Below, piece after piece: positions 1 through 5,668 of a DNA stretch of 41,441 bases. Origin of the DNA: a virus. A model generated the notes under the pieces. That model ran no database searches and was not told where the DNA came from. It worked only from the letters and a program-made list of their open reading frames with translations. The DNA is taken from the IMG/VR virus record IMGVR_UViG_3300021952_000002, positions 1 to 41,441 of that record; one strand, given 5' to 3'. Positions within the stretch are counted from its first letter, which is position 1. Each line of letters opens with the position of its first letter. Made by a program: the position numbers and the translations under genes.

Positions 1-127
1 CGCCTGCAAAACTTGTCTTGTCGGCAAAACCACCGACACTAACCGAAAAAGGAAAGCAAATCATGCAAACCCTAAATAGCGCCAACTATGGCGCAACCCT
101 GGCGGAGGCCGCGGAGCACCTGCGCAA
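1..127. repeat. 127-bp terminal direct repeat, left copy
   Basis: These 127 bases are identical to 41315-41441. The repeat begins inside a leader element and ends inside the first small gene, cutting both at arbitrary points. That is what a circular or permuted genome assembled with k=127 would give. A physical terminal repeat of exactly this length is possible but less likely. The leader and gene seen here are completed by the sequence just before 41315. Confidence 0.95.
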
Positions 128-344
128 CCTTGAGCCATTCCACACCGGCACGCTTAGCGGGCTAGTCGAGCCACTGGACGGCATGCAGTTTTATGTTGTC
201 CGCTCTTACGGCACTCCTATTGCCATGACACTGATGAACTCTGGCGCTCTCGACCCAGAGCCCGAGGTGTTCCCCAGCGCCTACACCCACAGCGCCACCA
301 CCAGCAAGCACGCAAACCTGGTCAAGAGAGCATGGGGTCTCTAA
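63..344 (+). CDS. small early phage protein, unknown function (93 aa)
   Basis: The start at ATG 63 is chosen because AAAAAGGAAAG lies just upstream. A longer frame from TTG at 18 would begin just ahead of the leader hairpin and is rejected. The protein has a central stretch (FYVVRSYGTPIA) and a C-terminal STTSKH-like motif (SATTSKH) that I recognise from many small phage proteins without known role. No signal peptide, membrane segment or catalytic motif is visible. It is the first gene behind a repeated leader whose 5' part sits at 41284 across the contig joint. It is coupled to the next gene through a TAATG overlap, so both form a two-gene unit closed by the terminator at 638-668. Function unknown; that it is a gene is fairly sure. 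Confidence 0.8.
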   Translation: MQTLNSANYGATLAEAAEHLRNLEPFHTGTLSGLVEPLDGMQFYVVRSYGTPIAMTLMNSGALDPEPEVFPSAYTHSATTSKHANLVKRAWGL

Positions 345-622
345 TGCCTAGCGAGTTTTACGCCGCCTACACCGAGGCTTATTCAAAGTGGGCACTAGCA
401 AAAAGGGCAGACCAGGCTAGCGGTAGCACCGAGATTGGGCTAATCATCGATCGCTGGCATGCCGAGGGCTTTCTAGTGGGCATGGCGCACGCTTTCGAGT
501 TGCTCACCGGCTACGAGCCAGACCCAGACAACTACGAGGACACTTGCGACAACGCCTTTTGCGATGGTGAGTGCAACCAGAACTTTTGCGAGGCACGCAC
601 AGATGAAAGCGAGGTGGACTAA
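344..622 (+). CDS. small acidic Cys-containing protein, unknown (92 aa)
   Basis: The ATG at 344 shares one base with the TAA of the previous gene (TAATG), pointing to coupled translation. An in-frame ATG at 332 is an alternative start giving 96 residues. The protein is acidic and ends in a cysteine cluster (CDNAFCDGECNQNFC, about residues 72-86), which could bind a metal ion, although the spacing matches no finger I know. An aromatic, alpha-helical N-terminal half (EFYAAYTEAYSKWALAKRA) precedes it. I do not recognise the family. It shares leader and terminator with the gene at 63-344 and is probably expressed early with it. Confidence 0.75.
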   Translation: MPSEFYAAYTEAYSKWALAKRADQASGSTEIGLIIDRWHAEGFLVGMAHAFELLTGYEPDPDNYEDTCDNAFCDGECNQNFCEARTDESEVD

Positions 623-637
623 CTAAGGCAAACCCAA

Positions 638-668
638 CCCCATCGGCTCCCCCGGCCGGTGGGGTTTT
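638..668 (+). terminator. rho-independent terminator
   Basis: The 9-bp arms CCCCATCGG (638-646) and CCGGTGGGG (656-664) pair with a single U-G wobble and are followed by TTTT. The terminator lies 16 bases after the stop at 622 and closes the first two-gene unit. Confidence 0.85.
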
Positions 669-716
669 GCCATGCCCGGTTCAAAACGGCCTTCAGCGGC
701 CGCTAGCGCCCTTTTA

Positions 717-785
717 GGGGACGGATGGAAATGTGCGCAGCGTTTGTGTCTGCAAAACTTTTTCTGTCGGCAAAACCAACCGACA
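717..785 (+). promoter_or_regulatory. repeated early leader, copy 2 (box plus hairpin)
   Basis: GGGGACGGATGGAA starts at 717. CTGCAAAACTT starts 33 bases later at 750. A hairpin then follows, with arms TGTCGG (765-770) and CCGACA (780-785). The ribosome-binding site AAGGAG and the ATG at 799 come directly after it. Copies with the same order and 33- or 34-base spacing occur at 40637 and 41284. I see no standard -35/-10 pair between the box and the hairpin, so whether the box is part of a promoter, a protein site or RNA is open. Confidence 0.75.
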
Positions 786-798
786 CTAAGGAGCAAAA

Positions 799-1149
799 AT
801 GTGTACCACCTTCAAGCCCACCATTGGCGAGGCGTTCGAGTCTATCGGCTTCATCGCCGATACCGCTCAGTTTGTTTACGAGTACCGCACCTACGCCGTT
901 ATCACCTATGCAGGTTGGGACTTCAAGCCTGTCGAAATCTTCAGCACCGCACCTGTCGAATACAACGGTGAATGGGCAACCTACACCGCCACTCTTGTGC
1001 CTTGCAAGACTTGCCAGGGTGAATACCCACTCGAGTTTGCCCACCGTGAAGCAATGGGCATCATCGAGAGTTACAGCGATAGCGCCTTCCGTGGTCAGAT
1101 CTACAGCGCCGTTATCTCAGGTGACTTCGATCTGAGCGCAAGGGGCTAA
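799..1149 (+). CDS. small early protein, unknown function (116 aa)
   Basis: Start ATG 799 follows the strong ribosome-binding site AAGGAG with 6-base spacing, right behind a repeated leader. The sequence reads like a compact soluble alpha/beta protein rich in Tyr and Thr. It has one CxxC pair (CKTC, about residues 85-88) in the C-terminal half and an N-terminal Cys at position 2. I recognise no family. The gene stands alone: leader in front, strong terminator 30 bases behind, so it is an independent expression unit. A role in host takeover would fit the position but is only inference. Confidence 0.8.
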   Translation: MCTTFKPTIGEAFESIGFIADTAQFVYEYRTYAVITYAGWDFKPVEIFSTAPVEYNGEWATYTATLVPCKTCQGEYPLEFAHREAMGIIESYSDSAFRGQIYSAVISGDFDLSARG

Positions 1150-1179
1150 ATAAGCCCTCAGCGCCCGAATAAAGCCCTC

Positions 1180-1208
1180 AAGCCCCCTCTTGGGGGCTTT
1201 ATTCGTTT
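1180..1208 (+). terminator. strong rho-independent terminator
   Basis: Arms AAGCCCCC (1180-1187) and GGGGGCTT (1192-1199) enclose the loop TCTT. Outer bases AATAAAG and CTTTATT extend the pairing across an internal loop, and TTTT follows. It closes the unit with the 116-residue gene. Confidence 0.9.
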
Positions 1209-1250
1209 TGCAGGGTATCGCAGCTCTACGAGGCGCTGAAGGCTTATTTA

Positions 1251-1276
1251 GGGGACGGATGGAATGTGCGCAGCGT
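1251..1276 (+). promoter_or_regulatory. half copy of the repeated early leader
   Basis: GGGGACGGATGGAA at 1251-1264, followed by TGTGCGCAGCGTT, matches the upstream half of the leader at 717 almost exactly. The CTGCAAAACTT part and hairpin are missing and no gene starts nearby. It opens the non-coding stretch 1209-1655. It could be a decayed leader or a DNA site working without the RNA part. Confidence 0.55.
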
Positions 1277-1324
1277 TGGCGCGGTTTGTGGCGTAGCTCT
1301 GCCACCTGGCTACTTAGCAAGTTG

Positions 1325-1420
1325 TTGCGTGGCGATGCTCTTGCGTGGCGTAGCTCTTGCGTGGCTAAGTCTTAGCGTGGCTAAGTCTTAGCGTGGCGTA
1401 GCTCTTGCGTGGTGATGCTA
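1325..1420. repeat. six tandem 16-bp repeats (iteron-like)
   Basis: Six direct units of 16 bp, consensus TTGCGTGGCGTAGCTC, start at 1325, 1341, 1357, 1373, 1389 and 1405. Units 3 and 4 share the variant GGCTAAGTCT, and a degenerate unit lies near 1287. The array sits in the largest gene-free stretch of the early region (1209-1655), beside short GC-rich repeats and an AT-rich segment at 1530-1615. That layout fits an iteron-type replication origin or a multi-site regulator array. No assay-level evidence can be read from sequence. Confidence 0.6.
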
Positions 1421-1496
1421 GACAGGGCTAAGCGATGGGGATCTAAAAATTGCGTGAGTGTGGAGCGGGTTTGCTAGCCATACCGATAGTTGGCAG

Positions 1497-1528
1497 CACC
1501 ACCTAGCCACCTCGCCACCTCGCCACCT
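1497..1528. repeat. four tandem 8-bp repeats
   Basis: Units CACCACCT, AGCCACCT, CGCCACCT and CGCCACCT run head to tail and lead into an AT-rich segment with a doubled CCGTTACA. Together with the 16-bp array upstream they make this intergenic stretch repeat-dense. Function unknown. Confidence 0.6.
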
Positions 1529-1574
1529 GGATTTTTGCCGTTACATAACCGTTACAACAAATCGAAAAAAGACA

Positions 1575-1612
1575 TTGAGTAAGTTGAGTAAGTTGAGTAT
1601 TTATGGCATAAT
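1575..1612 (+). promoter_or_regulatory. sigma70-type promoter with overlapping TTGAGTAAG boxes
   Basis: The -35 TTGAGT (1584-1589) and -10 CATAAT (1607-1612) are separated by 17 bp. The -35 lies within three direct copies of TTGAGTA(AGT) at 1575, 1584 and 1593 spaced 9 bp apart, so a protein bound there would cover the promoter. The same 10-mer occurs in reverse at 3572-3581 in front of the HTH gene at 3631. It probably drives 1656-3343. Confidence 0.65.
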
Positions 1613-1655
1613 AGAAGTAACCAAAAAGCACCACCTAAACCAAAGGAGCAAAATC

Positions 1656-2054
1656 ATGTACCAGAACACTTACGGCTATTTCGCAGCAGAAGAAATCGAA
1701 CAGGCGCTAGAGGATCAGGGCATTGCCCTGGAATACGACATTGAGCAACTAGGCGCTTACATTGATGCATTCGGTTGGCTAGGCAATGTTGAGTTGCCGG
1801 ACGGCACTCGCCGTCGTCAGTTTGCAGAAGAGGCGCTTGCCGACAACCTAGCCAAATGGGTTTACAACGCCAATGAATACCTCTACGCCGAAAACATTGA
1901 ATCGGGCGCGGCTTTTGCAGAGTACTACCTAGACAACTACGAAACAGAATTCCGTGTGCCGTCTTACTTGGTTGTCGATTACGAGGCAACTTGGGACAAC
2001 AACCTTCGCCACGATTTCGCGCTAGTAAACGGTTACGTCTTTACCGATAACTAA
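1656..2054 (+). CDS. ardA: ArdA-like antirestriction protein, short form (132 aa)
   Basis: ArdA proteins mimic the shape and charge of B-form DNA and block type I restriction enzymes. The start is ATG 1656 behind AAAGGAG; an upstream in-frame extension to 1458 would run through the promoter and is rejected. The C-terminal half matches the ArdA pattern: a helix with AAFAEYYLD, then a VPSYL segment, a DYEA motif (family FIDYEA-like) and a final NGYVF (about residues 85-130). The protein is very acidic, as DNA mimics are. It is shorter than usual ArdA (about 165-180 residues), and its N-terminal third does not match the first ArdA domain that I remember. First gene behind the promoter at 1575-1612, which suits an early anti-restriction role. 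Moderately sure of the family. Confidence 0.5.
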   Translation: MYQNTYGYFAAEEIEQALEDQGIALEYDIEQLGAYIDAFGWLGNVELPDGTRRRQFAEEALADNLAKWVYNANEYLYAENIESGAAFAEYYLDNYETEFRVPSYLVVDYEATWDNNLRHDFALVNGYVFTDN

Positions 2055-2060
2055 CCACTT

Positions 2061-2082
2061 GCCCTGGCTATGGCGCAAAACT
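2061..2082 (+). repeat. 22-bp motif after stop codon, copy 1
   Basis: This 22-bp stretch matches 41203-41224 at 20 of 22 positions. Both copies lie just downstream of a stop codon (2054 and 41186) in otherwise unrelated intergenic DNA. The core shared parts are GCCCTGG and TATGGCG followed by AAAACT. It may be a 3'-UTR element or a recombination scar. Confidence 0.5.
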
Positions 2083-2115
2083 AGCCACCACAACCAAACC
2101 AAAGGAGCAAAACAA

Positions 2116-2715
2116 ATGACTTACACTCACGAACTAAACGAAACCACCCGGATCAAGCTCGAGTACTACAGCCACGGCGTAGACCTGGAATACATGATCG
2201 GCGATTTGTCGGGCATGTCTGCCGGTGTGCTAGTAACCAAAATGGGTTGGGATCACGGAATCGTAACCGAAATAGGTGGCCTTTACTTGGCTAACGCAAT
2301 GCACTCTGCCGAAATCGATTCTGACGTATCACTCACTGCCGATGACTTGGAGCGAGCCGTAACCGACATGCTAGAGAGTGATTACCCTGGCTTAGGCGTA
2401 GGGCAATGGGAAACCGTTCGCGGTTACTCTCAAGGCGATGCTTGGCGCGTCTTTGTCTTTGCTCCAACTCAGGCGATACTCGATGACATTCTGCACGAGG
2501 TATCAGTTTGGCTGCGTGGTGACGTTTACGATGCCACCGTAGAGGAGCTAGTCACTTGGGCTAACCCTGAACACGGCACTCGCCAAACTTGGGAGGCAGT
2601 ACCTGACTACTCTTGCGTAACCGTTTGGGCTAGCAAAACTGACATTTACGTCCCTAGCCTCCACACCTGCCTAGAGGCGCTCGACTACGCCTTTGAACCT
2701 GAACCATCCAACTGA
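2116..2715 (+). CDS. actinophage-type hypothetical protein (199 aa)
   Basis: Start ATG 2116 follows AAAGGAG with good spacing. An extension to 2059 would begin in the repeated 22-bp motif and lacks a ribosome-binding site. The N-terminal half is beta-rich (ELNETTRIKLEYYS), and the middle contains a GYSQGDAWRVFVF segment (about residues 122-134) typical of a hypothetical protein family in actinobacterial phages. No catalytic motif, membrane segment or signal peptide is visible. It is the second gene of the unit starting at 1656 and precedes a long inverted repeat. Function unknown. Confidence 0.8.
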   Translation: MTYTHELNETTRIKLEYYSHGVDLEYMIGDLSGMSAGVLVTKMGWDHGIVTEIGGLYLANAMHSAEIDSDVSLTADDLERAVTDMLESDYPGLGVGQWETVRGYSQGDAWRVFVFAPTQAILDDILHEVSVWLRGDVYDATVEELVTWANPEHGTRQTWEAVPDYSCVTVWASKTDIYVPSLHTCLEALDYAFEPEPSN

Positions 2716-2728
2716 CCACCACAACCAC

Positions 2729-2768
2729 GCCTAGTGGCATTCAAAGGCTTATTTGGATGCCACTAGGC
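2729..2768 (+). promoter_or_regulatory. 12-bp perfect inverted repeat in the leader of the clamp-like gene
   Basis: GCCTAGTGGCAT (2729-2740) and ATGCCACTAGGC (2757-2768) are perfect complements, and two inner pairs can extend the stem. No U-tract follows, and the next gene starts 18 bases later at 2786. It could be an RNA processing or attenuation hairpin, or a dyad operator, rather than a terminator. Confidence 0.6.
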
Positions 2769-2785
2769 AAGATAAGGAATAAACC

Positions 2786-3343
2786 GTGAACACGATCACC
2801 AACTCCAACATGCATAAGCTCGCCAACCTAATCCACGTCTGTGAACCTGCCAACAAAGACTTTGGTTTGAGCCACGTCTGGATCACGTTCGATGAACTAG
2901 GTATCCACTCTCTCGCAACTAATCGCTACCTAGTTATGTCCACTTCGGTTGAGCAAGTGTTTGGCGATGCCGGAACTTACTTGCTTAGCCACGAGGCCGC
3001 AAAGTTTGTTTTCTCACAAAAGCGTTCAGACTTCGAAATCGAGTTTGACGTGGAGGGCGCAACCTTGAGCTGCGGATCAACGTCAATCCGTCTTGCGTCT
3101 GCCTTCGATCAACACCTCAAGCGAGCTAAACAACTTCGCGAGTACTTCGCCGAATGGAAACCTAGCGAGGGCTCACCTTCCGTGATGCTCAACGTAAGAG
3201 AGCTCGCGATCCTCAACAAGGTTGAGAAAAATACTTACTGGCAGTTTGAATCGGCAGCTGAAAAGTACCCTGGCAAACCGGCACCGATCCGTGTTTCAAC
3301 CACCAATTACGTAGGGCTACTCCAGCCTGGTTTGCCTCGCTAA
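2786..3343 (+). CDS. beta sliding-clamp-like (DnaN-like) protein (185 aa)
   Basis: Start GTG 2786 is preceded by ATAAGGAAT. The fold pattern resembles a bacterial beta clamp domain: a strand (HVWITFDE), then LATNRYLVM like the ATDRYRLA strand of DnaN, a GTYLLSHEAAKFVF helix, a strand-turn-strand (FEIEFDVEGATLSCGSTSIRL), and a C-terminal IRVSTTNYVGLLQPGL resembling the end of DnaN (YLMPVRL). A clamp encircles DNA and holds the polymerase on it. At 185 residues it has about half the length of host DnaN (about 375), so it would hold roughly one and a half domains and must oligomerise differently or bind partners only. No phage polymerase was found, so it might recruit host polymerase III. The assignment rests on remembered motifs, so it is tentative. 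Confidence 0.45.
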   Translation: MNTITNSNMHKLANLIHVCEPANKDFGLSHVWITFDELGIHSLATNRYLVMSTSVEQVFGDAGTYLLSHEAAKFVFSQKRSDFEIEFDVEGATLSCGSTSIRLASAFDQHLKRAKQLREYFAEWKPSEGSPSVMLNVRELAILNKVEKNTYWQFESAAEKYPGKPAPIRVSTTNYVGLLQPGLPR

Positions 3344-3434
3344 CAAACACCTATTTGTTGCCTAAAACAACAAAAAAACGCGTTTTTCACCTCGATCAGC
3401 GATTTCGCCAAAAGGGACATTAGAGTTGAGTATC

Positions 3435-3464
3435 TTGGTAATTACAAAGGAACTCAATTACCAA
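3435..3464. promoter_or_regulatory. 9-bp perfect inverted repeat, possible operator
   Basis: TTGGTAATT (3435-3443) and AATTACCAA (3456-3464) are perfect complements around a 12-base spacer. They lie just after a TTGAGTAT box (3426) and before CTATATAA (3474-3481). It is one of several symmetric elements in the AT-rich gap 3344-3630. Best read as a protein-binding dyad. Confidence 0.5.
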
Positions 3465-3514
3465 CTACTCTCTCTATATAACCCAACTAAAAAACTGCAA
3501 TTTACCTATAAAAT

Positions 3515-3534
3515 AAGGGTTTTTTAATACCCTT
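3515..3534. promoter_or_regulatory. short inverted repeat with T-run
   Basis: AAGGGT (3515-3520) and ACCCTT (3529-3534) flank TTTTTAAT in the gap between the clamp-like gene and the HTH gene. The stem is short and the T-run is in the loop, so it is a weak terminator candidate at best; a small operator is the alternative. Confidence 0.35.
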
Positions 3535-3570
3535 CAACCACACCAAACCATCAAAACACCTATTTTCTGT

Positions 3571-3612
3571 CACTTACTCAACTTACTTATGAGTAAGTTA
3601 GAACATTAGAAT
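3571..3612 (+). promoter_or_regulatory. promoter region with mirrored GAGTAAGTT boxes
   Basis: ACTTACTCAA at 3572-3581 is the reverse complement of the TTGAGTAAGT boxes at 1575 and 1584. A forward GAGTAAGTT follows at 3591-3599, and a plausible -10 TAGAAT lies at 3607-3612. No good -35 is visible, so the boxes may cover or replace it. The next gene (3631) encodes a HTH protein, an obvious candidate for autoregulation. Confidence 0.5.
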
Positions 3613-3630
3613 AAAAGGAGATTTCTCAAC

Positions 3631-4314
3631 ATGACTAAAAAGCTGCTCGACCCTGAACTTGGCGAACTGATCGACATTGACGGACTTAGCCAACTCACCG
3701 GCATCCCTAAAAGCACTATCCGTTCGTGGCGTAGAGAACAGTTTTCTCACCTGGCTAAAATCATCGGCTACAAGGCGAATACGTCTAGCATCGTCTGGTA
3801 TCGCCTGGATGACGTGAAGGCTTATTTGCGAGCTGAGGGCATCGATCCAGATACGGCTAACACGGCTCTATCCGCTGCGTACGAAGCACCTAACGCAATC
3901 AAAGCTCCACTAGGTGAACGCATCGATCCAAAGTCTTACAACGCTCTTTTGACGCTTGAGAAGATTCAGAAAGATAACCACTGGGACAAGTACGCATCCA
4001 CCCACCTAACCAACATGGGTTATGCGTCTGGCTACAACTTCCTAGCCGAATGCGCTAAAGAGGTGAACGCTATCTACTTCGGATCACCTGACCGTGACAC
4101 CTGGAATCTTTATGACAACTGGGATAAAGCACCTAAAGGTTATGAAGCTGCAAACCTTATTCCACGTTCGTTTATTGCGCGTGACTTCCTTGAGCGAGCT
4201 GCGTTCGAATCTCAGTTTTGGTTTGTCTGGGTGAACACTGCCCGACTAGCTCACGCCAAATACAACCACTTGCCGGTTACTGCCGAGCAAGTTTGCAAAC
4301 TACCAATCAACTAA
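3631..4314 (+). CDS. helix-turn-helix phage regulator (227 aa)
   Basis: Start ATG 3631 follows AAAAGGAG. The N-terminus carries an excisionase/MerR-like HTH: LSQLTGIPKSTIRSWRRE (about residues 19-36), then a short wing and a YRLDDVKAYL helix (about residues 58-67). The remaining 150 residues are rich in Trp and Tyr, have no domain I know, and may bind a ligand or partner. It is first in the long rightward replication operon, directly behind mirrored GAGTAAGTT boxes that also cover the promoter at 1575-1612. It may therefore regulate both promoters. The regulation is inference; the HTH is visible. Confidence 0.7.
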   Translation: MTKKLLDPELGELIDIDGLSQLTGIPKSTIRSWRREQFSHLAKIIGYKANTSSIVWYRLDDVKAYLRAEGIDPDTANTALSAAYEAPNAIKAPLGERIDPKSYNALLTLEKIQKDNHWDKYASTHLTNMGYASGYNFLAECAKEVNAIYFGSPDRDTWNLYDNWDKAPKGYEAANLIPRSFIARDFLERAAFESQFWFVWVNTARLAHAKYNHLPVTAEQVCKLPIN

Positions 4315-4334
4315 CCAAAGAATAGAGAACACTA

Positions 4335-4826
4335 ATGTCTAACCTGGGTAACGAAGCAACCGTATCCGCAACAACTGTCTGGCTTACTCCACCGTCTTTG
4401 TTGGCGAAGCTGGGTGAGTTTGACCTTGATCCTTGCAGTCCACTCAACCGACCTTGGGACACCGCTAAGCACCACTACAACGTTCACGATGATGGACTTG
4501 CTCAACCCTGGCTTGGCAGGGTTTGGATGAATCCACCTTACGGCCGTGGGATGGATCAGTGGATGGGCAAGTTGAAACAGCACAAGGCTGAAGGTGGCTC
4601 AGGTATTGCGCTTATCTTTGCTCGCACTGAAACTAAGACCTTTTTTGATTACGTCTGGGATGGCGCTGACGCAATCCTATTTGTAAAGGGCCGTATTCGG
4701 TTCTGTACGCCTGATGGTGAGGAAGCTGGCACTGCTGGCTCACCGAGCGTTCTAATCGCTTATGGAGCCGCTGAGGTTGATGCTCTACGCAACTGTGGTA
4801 TCGAAGGTAAGTTGGTGATTCTCTAA
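4335..4826 (+). CDS. phage DNA N6-adenine methyltransferase (Dam type, 163 aa)
   Basis: It transfers a methyl group from S-adenosylmethionine to adenine in DNA and probably protects phage DNA from host restriction. The sequence matches the short phage Dam family (PF05869): TVWLTPPSLLAKL at the N-terminus, FDLDPCSP, then the catalytic NPPY motif in VWMNPPYGRG (about residues 63-72), and FARTETKTFFDYVW and FVKGRIRF further on. Its length is normal for this family, which has a compact fold without a separate target domain. It overlaps the next gene by one base (TAATG). The recognition sequence cannot be read from the protein. Confidence 0.85.
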   Translation: MSNLGNEATVSATTVWLTPPSLLAKLGEFDLDPCSPLNRPWDTAKHHYNVHDDGLAQPWLGRVWMNPPYGRGMDQWMGKLKQHKAEGGSGIALIFARTETKTFFDYVWDGADAILFVKGRIRFCTPDGEEAGTAGSPSVLIAYGAAEVDALRNCGIEGKLVIL

Positions 4827-5173
4827 TGGGCAACAACTCTTACATCGTCATTGAGTCTGATTCTTTTGACGTGCCACTAGCGATCTACGGACACTGGGTA
4901 GGTGACGATAACGTGCGAGCAGTTGAGGACACGTTGCTAGTTACTGACCGTATTGGCGATGCGTCTTACCTAGCTGCGCAAATCTTCCACACGCTAACCA
5001 CTCAACATCACTATGACGGCAAGTCCGGTTTCGGTTTGAGTGTTGGCGATCCGTTCAATGCCTGGATCGATGCGCCTACCGTCTATGTCGATGCCGATAA
5101 GGGAGAATACTCTGTCGGTGGCGATGTCTGGTACGACCGCTGGGCTATGCCCATTGAGCGTACTTGCCGATAA
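4826..5173 (+). CDS. hypothetical actinophage protein (115 aa)
   Basis: The ATG at 4826 overlaps the stop of the methyltransferase (TAATG). The pattern is: an N-terminal strand (SYIVIESDS), a central amphipathic helix with AAQIFHTLTTQHHYDG, GFGLS, and a C-terminal pair of strands (TVYVDADKGEYSVGG). I recognise it as a common small family in actinobacterial phages without known role. No metal or catalytic motif is evident. A 14-bp perfect hairpin follows it directly. Confidence 0.75.
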   Translation: MGNNSYIVIESDSFDVPLAIYGHWVGDDNVRAVEDTLLVTDRIGDASYLAAQIFHTLTTQHHYDGKSGFGLSVGDPFNAWIDAPTVYVDADKGEYSVGGDVWYDRWAMPIERTCR

Positions 5174-5179
5174 ACAACA

Positions 5180-5218
5180 AATCCCCCGAGCTGCGAGAAC
5201 AAAACAGCTCGGGGGATT
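5180..5218 (+). terminator. 14-bp perfect hairpin (attenuator or terminator)
   Basis: AATCCCCCGAGCTG (5180-5193) and CAGCTCGGGGGATT (5205-5218) pair perfectly. Only ATTC, not a T-run, follows, and the next gene begins 13 bases on. It could end part of the transcripts within the operon or stabilise the upstream mRNA 3' end. Confidence 0.65.
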
Positions 5219-5231
5219 CACCGAAGGAACA

Positions 5232-5462
5232 ATGACCATGAAGCCATTCATCGGGCAACCACGCCGACACAATAAAGCATTACCGTTACATCGCTATTTG
5301 TCAAATCGTAAGCACCGAGCTAAGCGCAGGTTCGACATTCAAACCTGGCTTGAGCGCTTTGCTATCAGGTTTGCAGCTGTGGTGATGACCATAGTTACAC
5401 TTGCCCTTATCCGTTTACTACTAGCAATCTTCGATTCCCTACTACCTACTGGAGCCTTCTAA
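5232..5462 (+). CDS. small membrane protein (76 aa)
   Basis: Start ATG 5232 follows GAAGGAAC; a second in-frame ATG lies at 5238. The first 45 residues are strongly basic (HRYLSNRKHRAKRRF). One hydrophobic segment follows (FAAVVMTIVTLALIRLLLAIF, about residues 47-68), so it is a single-pass membrane protein with a basic cytoplasmic N-terminus. No family is recognised. It sits between a strong hairpin and the next gene, with which it shares a TAATG overlap. A role at the host membrane during takeover is possible but unproven. Confidence 0.65.
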   Translation: MTMKPFIGQPRRHNKALPLHRYLSNRKHRAKRRFDIQTWLERFAIRFAAVVMTIVTLALIRLLLAIFDSLLPTGAF

Positions 5463-5668
5463 TGAGTTTCTACGCAACACTTACCTACGCCAAAATCCGC
5501 GAAGGTAAAATCATCCGCACCTACGATCTGCGCCACAACGGTGACGTGGTTGCCGAGTTTGACACCATCAACAAGTCCCTCACCGAGATCAACTGGCGCA
5601 AGTCTGCATCCGAGGAAGTCCGCAACCTGGCTAACGCCAAGATGCTTGAGGAGTTGGCTAATGCCTAA
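5462..5668 (+). CDS. small hypothetical protein (68 aa)
   Basis: The ATG at 5462 overlaps the previous stop (TAATG). The protein has a beta-hairpin-like N-terminus (FYATLTYAKIREGKIIRTYDLRH) and a helical C-terminus with KSASEEVRNLANAKMLEELANA. No motif is recognised. It overlaps the next gene by 8 bases, consistent with a tightly coupled operon. Confidence 0.65.
   Translation: MSFYATLTYAKIREGKIIRTYDLRHNGDVVAEFDTINKSLTEINWRKSASEEVRNLANAKMLEELANA

Noticed and set aside
18-62. N-terminal extension of the first gene from TTG at 18
   Set aside because: It begins just ahead of the leader hairpin and would translate it; the ATG at 63 has a good ribosome-binding site at the usual distance.
1190-1375. 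Open frame through the terminator and 16-bp repeats
   Set aside because: It starts in a terminator, has no ribosome-binding site and is made of repeat units; better seen as non-coding.
1325-1420. CRISPR array
   Set aside because: Units are contiguous 16-bp repeats without spacers, so they are tandem repeats or iterons, not CRISPR.
1458-1655. N-terminal extension of the ArdA-like gene
   Set aside because: It crosses the promoter and repeats, and ATG 1656 is preceded by AAAGGAG.
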